A DNA stretch of 13,326 bases from Euperipatoides rowelli (GCA_003024985.2 PXIH01S0010882.1); one strand, 5' to 3'; numbered from the stretch's first letter, positions 1 through 8,814 are shown. Notes: generated by a model not told the origin, from the sequence alone. Made by a program: numbers and translations.

Positions 1-640
1 TTGCTAGTCTAATTCCTGCAGATCCTCTCAAGACATGCCCAGCATATTTCCATTTCCTCTTCCTTACTTCATCCAAAAAGACTATAACCACCTCCCCATT
101 TTTCCACACTTCTTCATTTCTGATCTAATCTGTCCATTTTATTTTAAACATTCTTCTTGCACACCAGATATCAAAAGCATTGATCTTCTTTTCCAAGTCA
201 GTAGTTAAAGTCCAAGTCTCGCATCGATATAAGAAAACTGACCAAACATAGTATTTTAACATCTTTAATTTTAAATGTTTGTTAACATCTCTTCTTAGAA
301 GTTCTTTTTGTTTACAAAATGCAGATTTTACCATTCCTATCCTTGTTCGGATTTATTTTGTGGATCTAACATCTTCCGCTATCAAGCTGCACAAATAACC
401 AAATTCCTTTCTGTTCTACAATTTTTCCTTCCATTTCGATCTTGCATTTAATGTTTTCTTTGTTACCAAGCACCAGTGTTTTTGTCTTTCCTATATTGAT
501 TTCCAATCAGTAGTGTGTTCCAATTATATTAATCTTTAGCAAGGCTCTTTCCAATTCGGCCTTACTTGCCGTGAGAATGGCAATGACATCTGCATATCTT
601 AATCTATTGAAGTTTATTCCCCCCGTCAATGTCGTAAAAA
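1..640 (-). pseudogene. Non-LTR retrotransposon reverse transcriptase, C-terminal half, degenerate
   Basis: Read on the - strand from about 620 to 1, this is the 3' half of a LINE-type reverse transcriptase. It begins just before the active-site motif: NRLRYADVIAIL at about 615-580, where the usual YADD has become YADV (GTC codon at 585-587), so the catalytic aspartate pair is lost. It continues LEINIGKTKTLVLGNKENIK, has an in-frame stop just before that, a frameshift and another stop near 365-375, then an open stretch at 334-125 (RCETWTLTTDLEKKINAF, WCARRM). After a stop it ends with RKRKWKYAGHVLRGSAG near position 1. The Cys-Glu-Thr-Trp-Thr and Gly-His-Val-Leu-Arg motifs are typical of the C-terminal region of RTE/Jockey-like elements; I cannot decide the clade. 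The start close to the active site fits ordinary 5' truncation. Its 3' end is beyond the left edge. Confidence 0.85.
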
Positions 641-664
641 AGCTTATTAAAAAAAAAAGAATTT

Positions 665-2230
665 TAGTTGTTCTCTGCAGTTCTTATTGAAATGCGGAAG
701 GGCCCCCTAAACCTGAAATTTAGTTTGGCTACTATTTTTTGTGGTCCAGAGTGAAGTCGATGACCTTGATCAGGTCACCAATTCGTAAAGCATGCGTAAC
801 GTGAGCTTCTACCAGTTTTTTATTCGCTATAGAATGAAGAATGCCAATTCTTTCCACCATGCTGACATGGTCAAAGTCAATGGCATCCTCTCTGATATCA
901 TCTGAAAAATGAATTACTTGTCTATGGGGAAATCAAGATCTCGCCCATAGACAAGGTAACAAGGTGAATCATCGGTGCTCTCTTGTTGAGCGCTACGTAT
1001 AGCAAAAGTATTTCATTTAACTATTGGTCCCAGGTGTTATCGTGCCCCTCCAAATAACATTTAATTAAGGACTTAACAGTCCAGATAGCTCTTCTGCCTG
1101 GTTGGCCTCCAGATGATGAATACTACATTTATTGTGAGTAATGTTGAGAGAGCACAAGGCACCATAAACTCGTTAATTGTGAATTGGCTGCCCCTATCTG
1201 TTATTACAGCTTGTGGTACACCATGTCGGTATACCACTTCTAGTAGTTTGCCTTCCACTTGTTTTGCAGTAGCTTATCTAATCGGAAATGCTTCTATCCA
1301 TTTTGTGAAGAGGTCAATAAATATAATTACATATTTATGACCCCCACAGTATGAGATAGAGGGCCAATGAAATTTAAACCTAAATACTGCATTGGCCTCG
1401 TCTTATGGATAGATTGCATAGTTCTGATAGTACAACTACGGACATACTGTTTAATGGATGTTGACATCCCAATCCAAAAGTACCGGTTTTTAATTCGGCT
1501 TACAGTTTGTTGATGCCCATGTGACCTCCAAATGGAGAGTCATGAAAAGACTCCACGACCTTCTCTACCTGTGAATGTGGTAATAAAAGAATAAATTTCC
1601 TATTGTTAGTTAACAATCCATTTTGCTTTTGCAAATTCAAAACACTTAACAAAAATTAAATTATCTTTATTTATTTAAAAAAAATTATTTAATTATTATT
1701 TCTTAATACCACAGGAATATTATGTTTTAATTTAATTATAATATTAATATCTTTGTCTTCGTTTTGTAGACACTCCAATTCTATAAATTTATTTTCAAAA
1801 GAAGTATTAATACTCAAAATAAGTATTAATTCTTGAATTTGTTGTATTAATACTCGAATTTGTTGTATTAACATTAGAAATTGGAGTGCTAATAATCATT
1901 AATAAATTGTTTCCCTCATCCGGATTATCAACCCAAGGTAGAGGGGCAAGAGATAATGCATCAGCCACTTTATTTTATTTTCCAGTCTGGTGCACTACCT
2001 TGTAATCTAAATTTTGTAGTCAAAGACTCCAACGCCCTAGTCTTCCATGTGGGTCCTTTGGTTTTAACCAACAAAAGGCAACTAAGATGGCAAAAATATT
2101 GGCAATTAATTTTACATATTATTACACGTTCTGCTATGTTAGAGACAGCGGATGTGATAGCATTTGGTCTGTAGGCACTAATAATTTTTCTGCCATGGTA
2201 TCAAAGTGTGACATACACTTATAGGGATGT
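665..2230 (-). pseudogene. Ty3/gypsy retrotransposon pol remnant (RNase H tail, integrase, GPY/F module)
   Basis: Read on the - strand, the pieces appear in pol order but broken by stops and frameshifts. About 2075-1930 holds the RNase H tail (KDPHGRLGRWSL, LDYKVVHQTGK, NKVADALSLAP), with Arg-to-stop and Glu-to-stop changes. About 1920-1640 is a poorly conserved linker. About 1620-1440 carries the integrase zinc-binding region (HSQVEKVVESFHDSPFGGHM, then WIGMSTSIKQYVRSC). The catalytic core follows: FIDLFTKWIEAFPI (Asp codon at 1313-1315) and HGVPQAVITDRGSQFT (Asp codon at 1196-1198). The third-acid region near 1090-1105 is frameshifted. TVKSLIKCYLEGHDNTWDQ, SPCYLVYGRDLDFPIDK and, near 725-690, AKLNFRFRGPFRI (GPY/F module) complete it. 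The upstream RNase H catalytic part looks deleted or scrambled. No LTR was recognised. It abuts the LINE fragment at about 640-665. Confidence 0.9.
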
Positions 2231-2794
2231 ACTGGAACTGAAATTTTTGATTTCAGCCAGAATGAGTCAAATTTTGGCCTAAAATTCCACTTGGAGTCAA
2301 AAATTTTCTTAACATTATTACTATATAACTTAAAATATATAAATTAATATTTTTTTCCATTTTCTGCAGGATATCCTATTACAGATAAATTTCTATTTTA
2401 TTACATGTTTTCAATAGGAATGGAGAAAAAAAAAAGTTTAATTTGCTAAACATTTTGGACTAAATGTTTAAATTCTCCCCCACCAAAAAAAAAAAAAAAC
2501 CGACAAAATTTACACACTGAATGAATACTGTATTTAAATTTAGTATTTTTACTCTACCTTTTCCAAATTAAATTATGCAATACTAACTTAAGGCCTTTTG
2601 ATTATTAATTTAATTTTAGTTTACCATGCTAAAATAAAATATTCTCTTTTCTCTTGAATTATAGAATTATTGAGTCTTTTAGAAGAGATGAAATGGTGGA
2701 AAATTCTGGTTAAGGCTCTGGCCAGAACTTGTCATATTCAGCCAGAACTTGACCCAAATCCTGAATTGTGCTGAAATGAAATTCCATTAGACTA
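2222..2794. repeat. Possible degraded inverted-repeat element
   Basis: Two stretches about 500 bp apart are inverted copies. ATTTCAGC at 2250-2257 pairs with GCTGAAAT at 2770-2777, and GTCAAATTTTGGC at 2266-2278 pairs with GCCAGAACTTGAC at 2741-2753 (11 of 13 positions). The intervening sequence is A+T-rich and codes for nothing I recognise. GCCAGAACTTG also occurs twice in direct orientation at about 2721 and 2741. No target duplication could be fixed, so the outer limits are approximate and the class is unknown. Confidence 0.4.
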
Positions 2795-2849
2795 CAAATT
2801 AGGTTCTAATTCTTACAATTAAACTTGTAAGAATTAGAACCTAATTTGT
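2794..2849. repeat. Perfect 25-bp-arm inverted repeat (hairpin)
   Basis: Positions 2794-2818 are the exact reverse complement of 2825-2849, separated by a 6-base loop (ttaaac). The pairing stops cleanly on both sides. A perfect arm of this length in such diverged surroundings implies a recent origin, or selection. It adjoins the right end of the possible inverted-repeat element and lies about 375 bp before the start codon of the hydrolase gene. It could be a small fold-back element, a replication-slippage palindrome or a transcribed hairpin. Confidence 0.9.
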
Positions 2850-3224
2850 GTTTAGAGTAAGCTGTATTTAAATAATATATATGATATATTCTTAACATTT
2901 ATTAGTGTTAATTTATTATCATTGTTTGACCTGTCATAATATTAGTAATTATTTAATCTTCATCTTACAGGCATGATAGAACAATGTAATTAGTTCAGTG
3001 TTATGATAATTATAATATGAATTGATACCAAATTGCACTGATGACAGTATATTTAAAATAGTTTTATTTATTTACAGGTTTTTCATCAGTATAGTAAGCT
3101 GTCTATTGACTTTGCTAACACATGAATCCATAACGTTTAAGTTGTTATTAATAATCTAATTACAATTATTGGTATATATCCTATGATTACTTAAAGAACT
3201 TCAACTATATTCTTAAACAAGAAA
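2850..3224 (+). other. 5' flank of the beta-lactamase-like gene
   Basis: This A+T-rich stretch must hold at least the proximal 5' UTR. A pyrimidine-rich tttatttacag ending at about 3078 could be the acceptor of a 5' UTR exon, and another acceptor-like tcttacag lies at about 2970. No convincing core promoter element was found. An in-frame stop at 3192-3194 separates it from the coding start. Confidence 0.4.
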
Positions 3225-3388
3225 ATGGCTTCCAAATTATTCTATGGTATTTTAACTTCATTTTTACTGCCTTGCTTTATTTCATGGTTTATTTTAAAAA
3301 TCATTCCTTGGTGGAAGAATCCGTCCTTACCTGTTTTAGTAGATGGATTTGTGGCGGAAGGATTTGAGAATATTAGAGAAATATTTAG
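3225..3388 (+). CDS. Exon 1 of the beta-lactamase-like gene: start codon and membrane anchor
   Basis: This exon codes for 54 residues plus two bases of codon 55 (phase 2). The ATG at 3225 has a good animal start context (A at -3, G at +4), and an in-frame stop at 3192-3194 rules out an upstream extension in this exon. The peptide begins MASKLFYGILTSFLLPCF and stays hydrophobic to about residue 28. It then reads LPVLVDGFVAEGFENIREIF, the usual segment leading into the beta-lactamase fold in this family. The donor is AG|GTGAGC at 3388/3389. A 5' untranslated exon further upstream is possible: there is an acceptor-like tttacag just before 3079. No TATA box or initiator could be assigned with confidence. 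Confidence 0.88.
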
Positions 3389-6300
3389 GTGAGCAATATT
3401 TATATGTTTATTTAAATTATTTATTTGTCATTTCATTTCCATACTATATGTACAATATATTTTATCTTATAATGTTGTTGTGATTTATGTTTTTCTAGAA
3501 CTTAGATACCATAATTTATTTTTCTTCATAAGGAAAACAAGTGATTTTATGTCATTTTAAAATACATTTTTCATATTCAAGATGGCTGCCAAAATAATAT
3601 TTTTTATATTCATAAATAGTAAAAATTCATAAATCTAAATGACATAACATCAAAATTTAAATTATTAATGGTGCAGGGGCGTAGCTGAGTCATCTTTGAC
3701 CTGGGTTCAATAGTGATCAAGGGCCTCCTGGGGGTCATCCTCCCAATGAGGTGCAGGGCAAAGCCCTGGTGGGGTTAGGGGAGCAATGCACCCCAAAAAA
3801 TTTTATTTTAAATTTAAGATGAATTTGGTGTGATTTTATTTAAAATCCACATTATTTTAAGCATTATAATTAATATTAATAATCCTAAATAATACCAAAC
3901 TAGCAAAATTTAACATGGAGAAATATTAACTAAAATTAGTTGACAAACATTTAGATTTAGAAGTGACAATATACTGTAGATTGAAATCTTAAATTTGATT
4001 TACATGATAAAGTAAATATTCTATGTATGTGACGAGAATGAAATGAAATAATTGATTAAAATTATACCTTATAACATAATGTCATTTATTAGATTTTATT
4101 AAACATTTATGAAAATAAAGTAATCCATGTTGGACGAAAATTGGGACGCTTATAAGCAAATATAAGCGTTAGCATATATAATCTTTGTGCTAAACTTAAT
4201 AGGAAAATCCATGTATTTTCACATGCATTCCTTTTCTAACTCCATCAGGGCCCCTTAACCTTCTGGGCCGGGCACGAATGCTCCTCTACACCCCCTATTC
4301 CTATGTCTCTGATTTTGGTGGTCAATTATATTTTGTACTGGAAAAAGTCTAGAGGATTGACATACTGTATGTTTTTTTTATGTGTGTGTATGTGTAAAAA
4401 AATTCTATTCAAGGATTTATGATGCAGATTAAAGGTTTATCTGTTAGTTAGGCTACTATTGATTAATTCATGAAGGTAAAAAAAAAATTAATGTGTTTAA
4501 TATTTTACTAACTTAAAATATACATTTTATTTATTTCAACAAAACCATATTAAATATTTATAAATGTGATTTAGTCATGCAAAAACATTTATAAAATCTT
4601 ATAAGAGTGGGCAACCATATACAGTAGGTATAAAGATAGAGGTCAGGTATAGATGTAAAGAGGAAGGTCATAGTTTAAGCCAACTTTAGGGATTAGTAAT
4701 CAATCATATTTGTCTATCCCAATTTTATTAATGAGATATTTATGTGCATCCTATCAGGAAGTAATTTATATTTTAATTAATATTTAAACTTATTTTAATT
4801 TTCTTTTAATCTCAGTTATAACATAAGTAAGGCAAATAAAAAAAAAGTACAGGAGATATTTCATTTTAGATTAGTTATCTATAATATTAAAACATCCATA
4901 AATATACTGTACATATAACATTTTTCTAATGTATTATCCTGAGATCAGGTACTAAGTACTTGAATTATAAATTATTTTTTAACGAATTATTACACCTGGA
5001 ATGGGAATAGGGTTGAAATATAAATTATGAGCAGTGATGGGATTCAGGTGGTTCTCAAGAACCCTTTCTTAAAATTTGTACAGTTCGGGGAACCTCTTCC
5101 TAAAAATTAAATTTTTTTTTAATCTTAGTTTTTTTAATTAAAAATAACAAATAAAAAAAAATTAAAAAACCCCGCAAATCCCCAAGTATTTACAGTATGC
5201 TTGTGATTTTTTTTACGACTACAGTTCTGATTATGACACAGCCGAGGTTCACACTCACATACGTCAACCTGTAGTTAAAGAGTTAAAATAATCTCCAGGG
5301 GGGGGGGGAGGAGGGGGGGGGGTATATGAATTCTGTCCATAAGAAATGAGAACCCTTTCTTAAAAAATTTGAATCTTGGGAAGGGGGTGGGAGGCGGAGG
5401 GATTCTTTGAATTCTGTCCATAAGAAATGAGAACCCTTTCTTAAAAAATTTGAATTCCACAACTAATTATGATGCATAATTGTCTCCTAGTGTTATCTAG
5501 GGATACATCTTCAATAAGTACTTGGGAATGAAGTTCCCTCACCCCTCCCATGTTTTTCTTCTAATTTTTGTTTTTTTTCATTGCACATTAAGGATTATTG
5601 GAATTATTATTAATATTACCATATTATTTCAGCTTTATTTAAAACTCAAAAAATATTTACATACATTACAATTTACATTAAAAAAAGTTCTCGCTATAAG
5701 GCCCTAGGCCATAGACATCATACACCGTGGCCATAGATAAACTTTATTATTAGTATGATATCTAATTATATTGACCCAATTAAAGCACGATGTTTGTATA
5801 TATCCTTAACATATCAAATTGGGATCGCAAACACTTAGGAGTTAAAAATGGAGGCTGTAAATAAAAAAAAGAATACAACAAAAAAGAATCACTACTCTAC
5901 CCATTGTCATATTTTTACTTGTTCGGGTATGGTAATTGTCATAGAAAAAATTTCAATAGAAAATACAAAAAAGAAACATGTATTAATTAAACAACATAAT
6001 TATTCAGTATGAAATCTAATATTTATTATTTCTCCTCTGTCTTATGGTTGATTAAATACATGACAACACTTTTTCATTAGTTTGAAATAGTTTTATCATT
6101 TTGTAATAAGGTATTTTAAAAGTCACAGTTCATTGGTTCATAAAAATTCTTGAATCATCAGTGGGATGCTACAAAACGATTGTGATATATTTTTAGCATT
6201 TAAAACATGCATAGTGACACTCTTTGCTTTCAAATATCCTAGTTATTGGATATTGTTGAATTCTTAATTTAATTTGTAACATTCAAAATAAATGATTAGA

Positions 6301-8663
6301 TATAACATCTAAAGAAATCTACCGTATCTTCATTGTTTTAAAAAACTTTTTTTTTTCTGACTCTTCAAATATTTCATCTTGAATTTTGTTTGCTTTCAAA
6401 TATTAATACCAAATTAAAGTGAAAATTATCTTATTTCAATTTTAAAATGATAGAAGTCTTTGCAAATTACCCCAACTAAAATAAAAATATTAAAGAATAT
6501 TGTTTTGATGGACAAAGTGCTCAATCAAATTTGAATTATCAGGCCCAGAATTCAGCGATTTATTTATTGTGCATGCACCTTGGAACAATTTTTTTTTTAA
6601 ATAATCTTAATTAAAAAGGCCACTTTAGACATTAGTTCTTAATTAATATATCAAATTAAATATATAATTATTGGTTTATTAATATGTCTTTAATTATTTT
6701 TTTCCTTCTCAGAACAAATATAGAAGAAATGTGTAATGGTGGAGGCGCTGGATTTTCTGTATATCATAAAGGCAAATTAATAGTTAATTTATGGGGAGGA
6801 TATGCTGACAGTGAGACACTCAGACCTTGGAAAAAAGATACACTAGCAGTTTTCTTCTCAAGTACTAAAGGTAAATGATTTTAAAATATTGAATTTTATG
6901 ATTCCAAAATTGATTTTGCTGAATATTAATATACAGTACACTTACACATAAGCTAGTTATTTACTTAACATATACACTCTCGTCTCTGCCTAGTTCCATT
7001 TAAAAAAATAAATTTCTAGATGTTTTAAAGTCAAAACATTGTTTATAATTTGACAATATTCAAAGATAGAAACAGTCTATTTAGCCCCCATTTGAATCTA
7101 GGATTTTGAACAGAAATATAAGTAGGCCTATGTAAAAAATCTGTAATGCTTTTAAGCTTAGAAGGAGGAACATTTTAAAATCTATCTTTCATTATACTGT
7201 TATTTGACATTTTAACTGGGGAGGAAACATTTGGCTTAGATTTCAACCAATCAAACATTGAATCTATCTTTCATGGCGGATAATTGTGAATATATCTATG
7301 ATAATGAGCTTTTTTTGACCTTGAATAACCATATTTAATATTTATTTGATACAATACGAATTAAAACTAAAAAAAAATATGCATATAATGTTACTTAATG
7401 TCAAATATTAATCAAAATAATCATCACATGATTTTTGTAATCACAATGTACCAAACTTCACACAAAATTATTAAATTTTTATTGGGAGGGCTGGGATGCC
7501 TCTCAGTATGTTTTACCCCCTGTTTTTTTTTTTTTTTTGTAATCTGCTGTGGACCCCGGTGAAGGATACCCACCCTTCAAAAAGGGCCATTTTTACTTTT
7601 TGCCTTATATTTGAACCCTATCAAGGAATACCTACTCCTCTAAATGTGCCCCTTTCACTATTTACCCTTGCCTTTTTTAAATCTGTATGAATCAATGATT
7701 TAATAATTTAGTGGAAATGTCTGTGTAGAAAATGGCCCTGTGTCAACCAAATATGAATATGGTAACTGTGTGTTGAAAAAAGATACTAGAGTGGTCATGT
7801 GACTGGAATATGGTCATTCGGACAATGTAATTGCAATAAAAGTATATATGAGAATGAAAAATGTATTATTGATTGAAAAAAAAATGTTATTTTTAAACTA
7901 TTGTTCATTAAATATGGAGATATTTAGTGTAGGTTTAATTAGAAGATTGACTTCTGAAGGCAACTTAATTTGTTTACTTGATTTGTCAGAAGACTCAGCA
8001 TGATAGATTTTATGACTTTCACTTGTTATCAAACATATTTTTATGAAATAAATAAAGTGACATGACAGTGTTTCCATTATCTTTATTAGGCTACTTATAT
8101 TCAAAAATTTATTAGGACTTTTTTAATTCATTTAAAAACTAAACGGAAAATTAGTTGGACAAAACTAAAATTGTACATATGGGTTACGGCTCCAAAAAAA
8201 AAAAAACAATTATCTCATGGATAATATCCGTATACAATCAGTGGACTTTTGATTTGAGAATTATCTTGAACAGACAATTATCTTTTACCTACCGTGCTGA
8301 CTTTATTGCTAAATCAATACAATTTTTCAATATAAGAAATAAATTTGAAAATGTTGATGTAATATTTTTTTACTGCATGGTAGTAATTTATTTCATATTA
8401 AAGTACAAGCTTTATTATTTCATAATAAAATATTTCTAGTAAGTTTATCGCTTAACACTTTTTTTTCTATAATCAACTTATTAAAAACATGTAAGCTAAA
8501 TCATTTTTTTTTTGTTCGTTTACTAGGAGTTGCTGCTATGTGTGTGGCCATCTTAGTCGAGAGAGGTCTATTAGATTATGATGCTCTAGTAACAAAATAT
8601 TGGCCTGAGTTTGGTCAGAATGGTAAAGAAAATGTTACAGTGAGGATGCTATTAAGTCATCAG
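3225..8663 (+). CDS. Serine beta-lactamase-like hydrolase, 5' part (beta-lactamase domain-containing protein 2-like)
   Basis: Three exons join as 3225-3388, 6713-6870 and 8527-8663 into one 153-residue open frame; the 3' part lies past the right edge. Residues about 5-28 are hydrophobic and precede a Pro-Trp-Trp-Lys stretch, suggesting a signal anchor or one membrane segment. Residues 66-87 (GAGFSVYHKGKLIVNLWGGY, then AD) match the first strands of the serine beta-lactamase/esterase fold. S104-S-T-K107 is the Ser-x-x-Lys motif, with Ser104 the expected nucleophile and Lys107 the general base. Residues 120-153 (RGLLDYDALVTKYWPEF then LLSHQ) are typical of the class C-like Pfam beta-lactamase family. 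The later Tyr and His/Lys-Thr-Gly motifs would be in exons outside the window. Animal relatives are mostly uncharacterised hydrolases or esterases and the substrate is unknown. The family call is firm; the exact orthologue is not. Confidence 0.9.
3389..3673. other. Intron 1, first part: no gene
   Basis: This is A+T-rich intron sequence. One weak inverted pair is present, TTATGTCATTT at 3547-3557 against AAATGACATAA at 3637-3647, which might be a small fold-back element. Nothing else stands out. Confidence 0.5.
3674..4311. mobile_element. hAT-like non-autonomous element in intron 1 (old)
   Basis: The left end CAGGGGCGTAG (3674-3684) and the reverse complement of the right end, CAGAGACATAG (4301-4311), agree at 8 of 11 positions, and all three differences are G-to-A transitions. 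The flanks TAATGGTG (3666-3673) and TTTTGGTG (4313-4320) resemble a decayed 8-bp target duplication (6 of 8), though one base out of register on the right. The ends are G+C-rich and the interior A+T-rich, with no transposase recognisable. A small hairpin with 9-bp arms lies at 4146-4169. The CAG start and 8-bp duplication indicate the hAT superfamily. Confidence 0.6.
4312..5023. other. Intron 1, middle part: no gene
   Basis: This is A+T-rich sequence with many stops in all frames. I see no terminal repeat, coding remnant or RNA gene. Confidence 0.5.
5298..5322 (+). repeat. G-rich tract with G-quadruplex potential
   Basis: The + strand has 11 G, then A, GG, A, then 10 G. A second purine-rich tract with several G runs lies at about 5378-5401. 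As it is on the coding strand of the host gene, it would be present in the unspliced transcript of intron 1. Exact homopolymer lengths may be uncertain in assembly. Confidence 0.75.
5327..5455. repeat. Perfect 48-bp direct repeat, two copies, 81-bp period
   Basis: Positions 5327-5374 and 5408-5455 are identical over 48 bp, both starting TGAATTCTGTCC. The spacer is G-rich, and a longer G-rich block precedes the first copy, so the full unit is about 81 bp: a repeated segment plus a purine-rich segment. A shortened, diverged third copy of the core lies at about 5056-5076. The array sits inside the hAT-like element. Confidence 0.93.
5474..6712. other. Intron 1, last part: no gene
   Basis: This A+T-rich sequence ends in the exon 2 acceptor. 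Open frames of about 60 codons occur but their translations are low-complexity and match nothing I know. No mobile element ends were recognised. Confidence 0.5.
6713..6870 (+). CDS. Exon 2 of the beta-lactamase-like gene: core strands and catalytic Ser-x-x-Lys
   Basis: The acceptor is a clear pyrimidine tract ending ttccttctcag (AG at 6711-6712). The first base completes the Arg codon begun in exon 1. The exon codes RTNIEEMCNGGGAGFSVYHK onward, then the NLWGGYADSETLRPW block, and ends in FFSSTK, the catalytic Ser-x-x-Lys. The donor is AAG|GTAAAT at 6870/6871, phase 1. The intron falls directly after the catalytic Lys codon plus one base. The frame is also open upstream to an ATG at 6684 inside the intron, but the strong acceptor and the phase match with exon 1 favour the spliced reading. 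Confidence 0.92.
6871..7550. other. Intron 2, first part: no gene
   Basis: A+T-rich intron sequence with no recognisable coding remnant or element end. A 16-17 base T run lies just before the tandem repeat at about 7523-7538. Confidence 0.5.
7551..7675. repeat. Degenerate tandem repeat, two units of about 62 bp
   Basis: Segments from 7551 (GGACCCCGGTGAAGGATACC) and 7613 (GAACCCTATCAAGGAATACC) align along their length with a similar run of C, A and T blocks. The similarity is moderate by eye. The region is richer in C than its surroundings. An open frame crosses it but its peptide looks like a chance translation. Confidence 0.45.
7676..8109. other. Intron 2, middle part: no gene
   Basis: A+T-rich intron sequence. 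A - strand open frame of 68 codons (7898-8104) lacks any recognisable motif. I see nothing else. Confidence 0.5.
8110..8440 (+). pseudogene. LINE reverse transcriptase fragment in intron 2, sense strand
   Basis: The + strand frame from 8155 reads DKTKIVHMGYGSKKK, then FDLRIILNRQLSFTYRADFI, then FFNIRNKFENVDVIF and a Tyr-rich end. This order (Lys-Thr-Lys near the start, an Asp-Leu-x-Ile-Ile-Leu block, Leu-Ser-Phe-Thr and the Asn-Val-Asp-Val helix) is that of the region following the YADD motif in I/Jockey/CR1-like non-LTR reverse transcriptases. Just upstream a different frame reads LKTKRKIS, which fits the preceding Trp-Leu-Lys-Thr-Asn segment, so there is a frameshift near 8150. The active site and the ends are absent. 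It lies in the intron in the same orientation as the host gene and ends 87 bp before exon 3. Confidence 0.65.
8527..8663 (+). CDS. Exon 3 of the beta-lactamase-like gene: helix after the catalytic motif
   Basis: A T-rich tract ending tttactag supplies the acceptor (AG at 8525-8526). The two first bases complete a Gly codon, giving GVAAMCVAILVERGLLDYDA after the catalytic Lys. The exon continues through VTKYWPEFGQNGKENVTV and ends RMLLSHQ, where family members usually continue Ala-Gly-Leu. The donor is CAG|GTAATA at 8663/8664, phase 0. I looked for a continuing exon to the end of the window, beginning with an AG followed by an Ala-Gly-Leu-like frame, and found none. The next exon is probably beyond 13326. 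Confidence 0.92.
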
Positions 8664-8814
8664 GTAATAGTAATCGTGGAAAATGACTTTAATGCCAATT
8701 AGTTGTCAAGAAAGAAATGGAATATGTTATGATTTAAAAACCAATCCCCTACCACTCCTTCATTGTGCCTAAGGAAGTTTTAATTCTTTAAAAATATAGC
8801 CTATATGACGATAA
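8664..8814. other. Intron 3, start: no gene
   Basis: Short non-coding stretch between the exon 3 donor and the mariner-like element; nothing recognised. Confidence 0.5.

Larger units (their letters stand above)
5032..5465. mobile_element. hAT-like non-autonomous element in intron 1 with internal repeats
   Basis: The left end CAGTGATGGGATTCA (5032-5046) matches the reverse complement of the right end, TAGTTGTGGAATTCA (5451-5465), at 11 of 15 positions. Flanks ATTATGAG (5024-5031) and ATTATGAT (5466-5473) are an 8-bp target duplication with one mismatch. CAGTGATGGG is a start seen in hAT-type elements. The interior includes a motif AAGAACCCTTTCTTAAAA near the left end that recurs in the 48-bp repeats near the right end. 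No transposase is present. Confidence 0.72.

Noticed and set aside
1113-1340. 75-codon + strand open frame
   Set aside because: It is the antisense shadow of the gypsy integrase core read on the - strand.
1956-2174. 72-codon + strand open frame
   Set aside because: It is antisense to the gypsy RNase H tail, which gives a clear family match on the - strand.
3698-3712. RNA polymerase III B-box-like GGTTCAATAG, suggesting a tRNA-derived SINE
   Set aside because: No matching A box at the proper distance and no cloverleaf; the sequence is better explained as the end of a hAT-like element.
5275-5460. 61-codon - strand open frame with a repeated peptide
   Set aside because: It is a translation of the 48-bp direct repeat and G-rich tracts, not a gene.
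5522-5707. 61-codon + strand open frame in intron 1
   Set aside because: The peptide is low-complexity and hydrophobic because of A+T richness, with no family motif.
6684-6878. ATG at 6684 as an alternative start for the hydrolase, with a hydrophobic leader
   Set aside because: A strong pyrimidine tract and AG at 6711-6712 restore the frame and phase from exon 1, which supplies a better family match and a good start context. An alternative promoter cannot be excluded.
7496-7690. 64-codon + strand open frame across the T run and tandem repeat
   Set aside because: The peptide reflects a T run and a non-coding repeat; no motif is seen.
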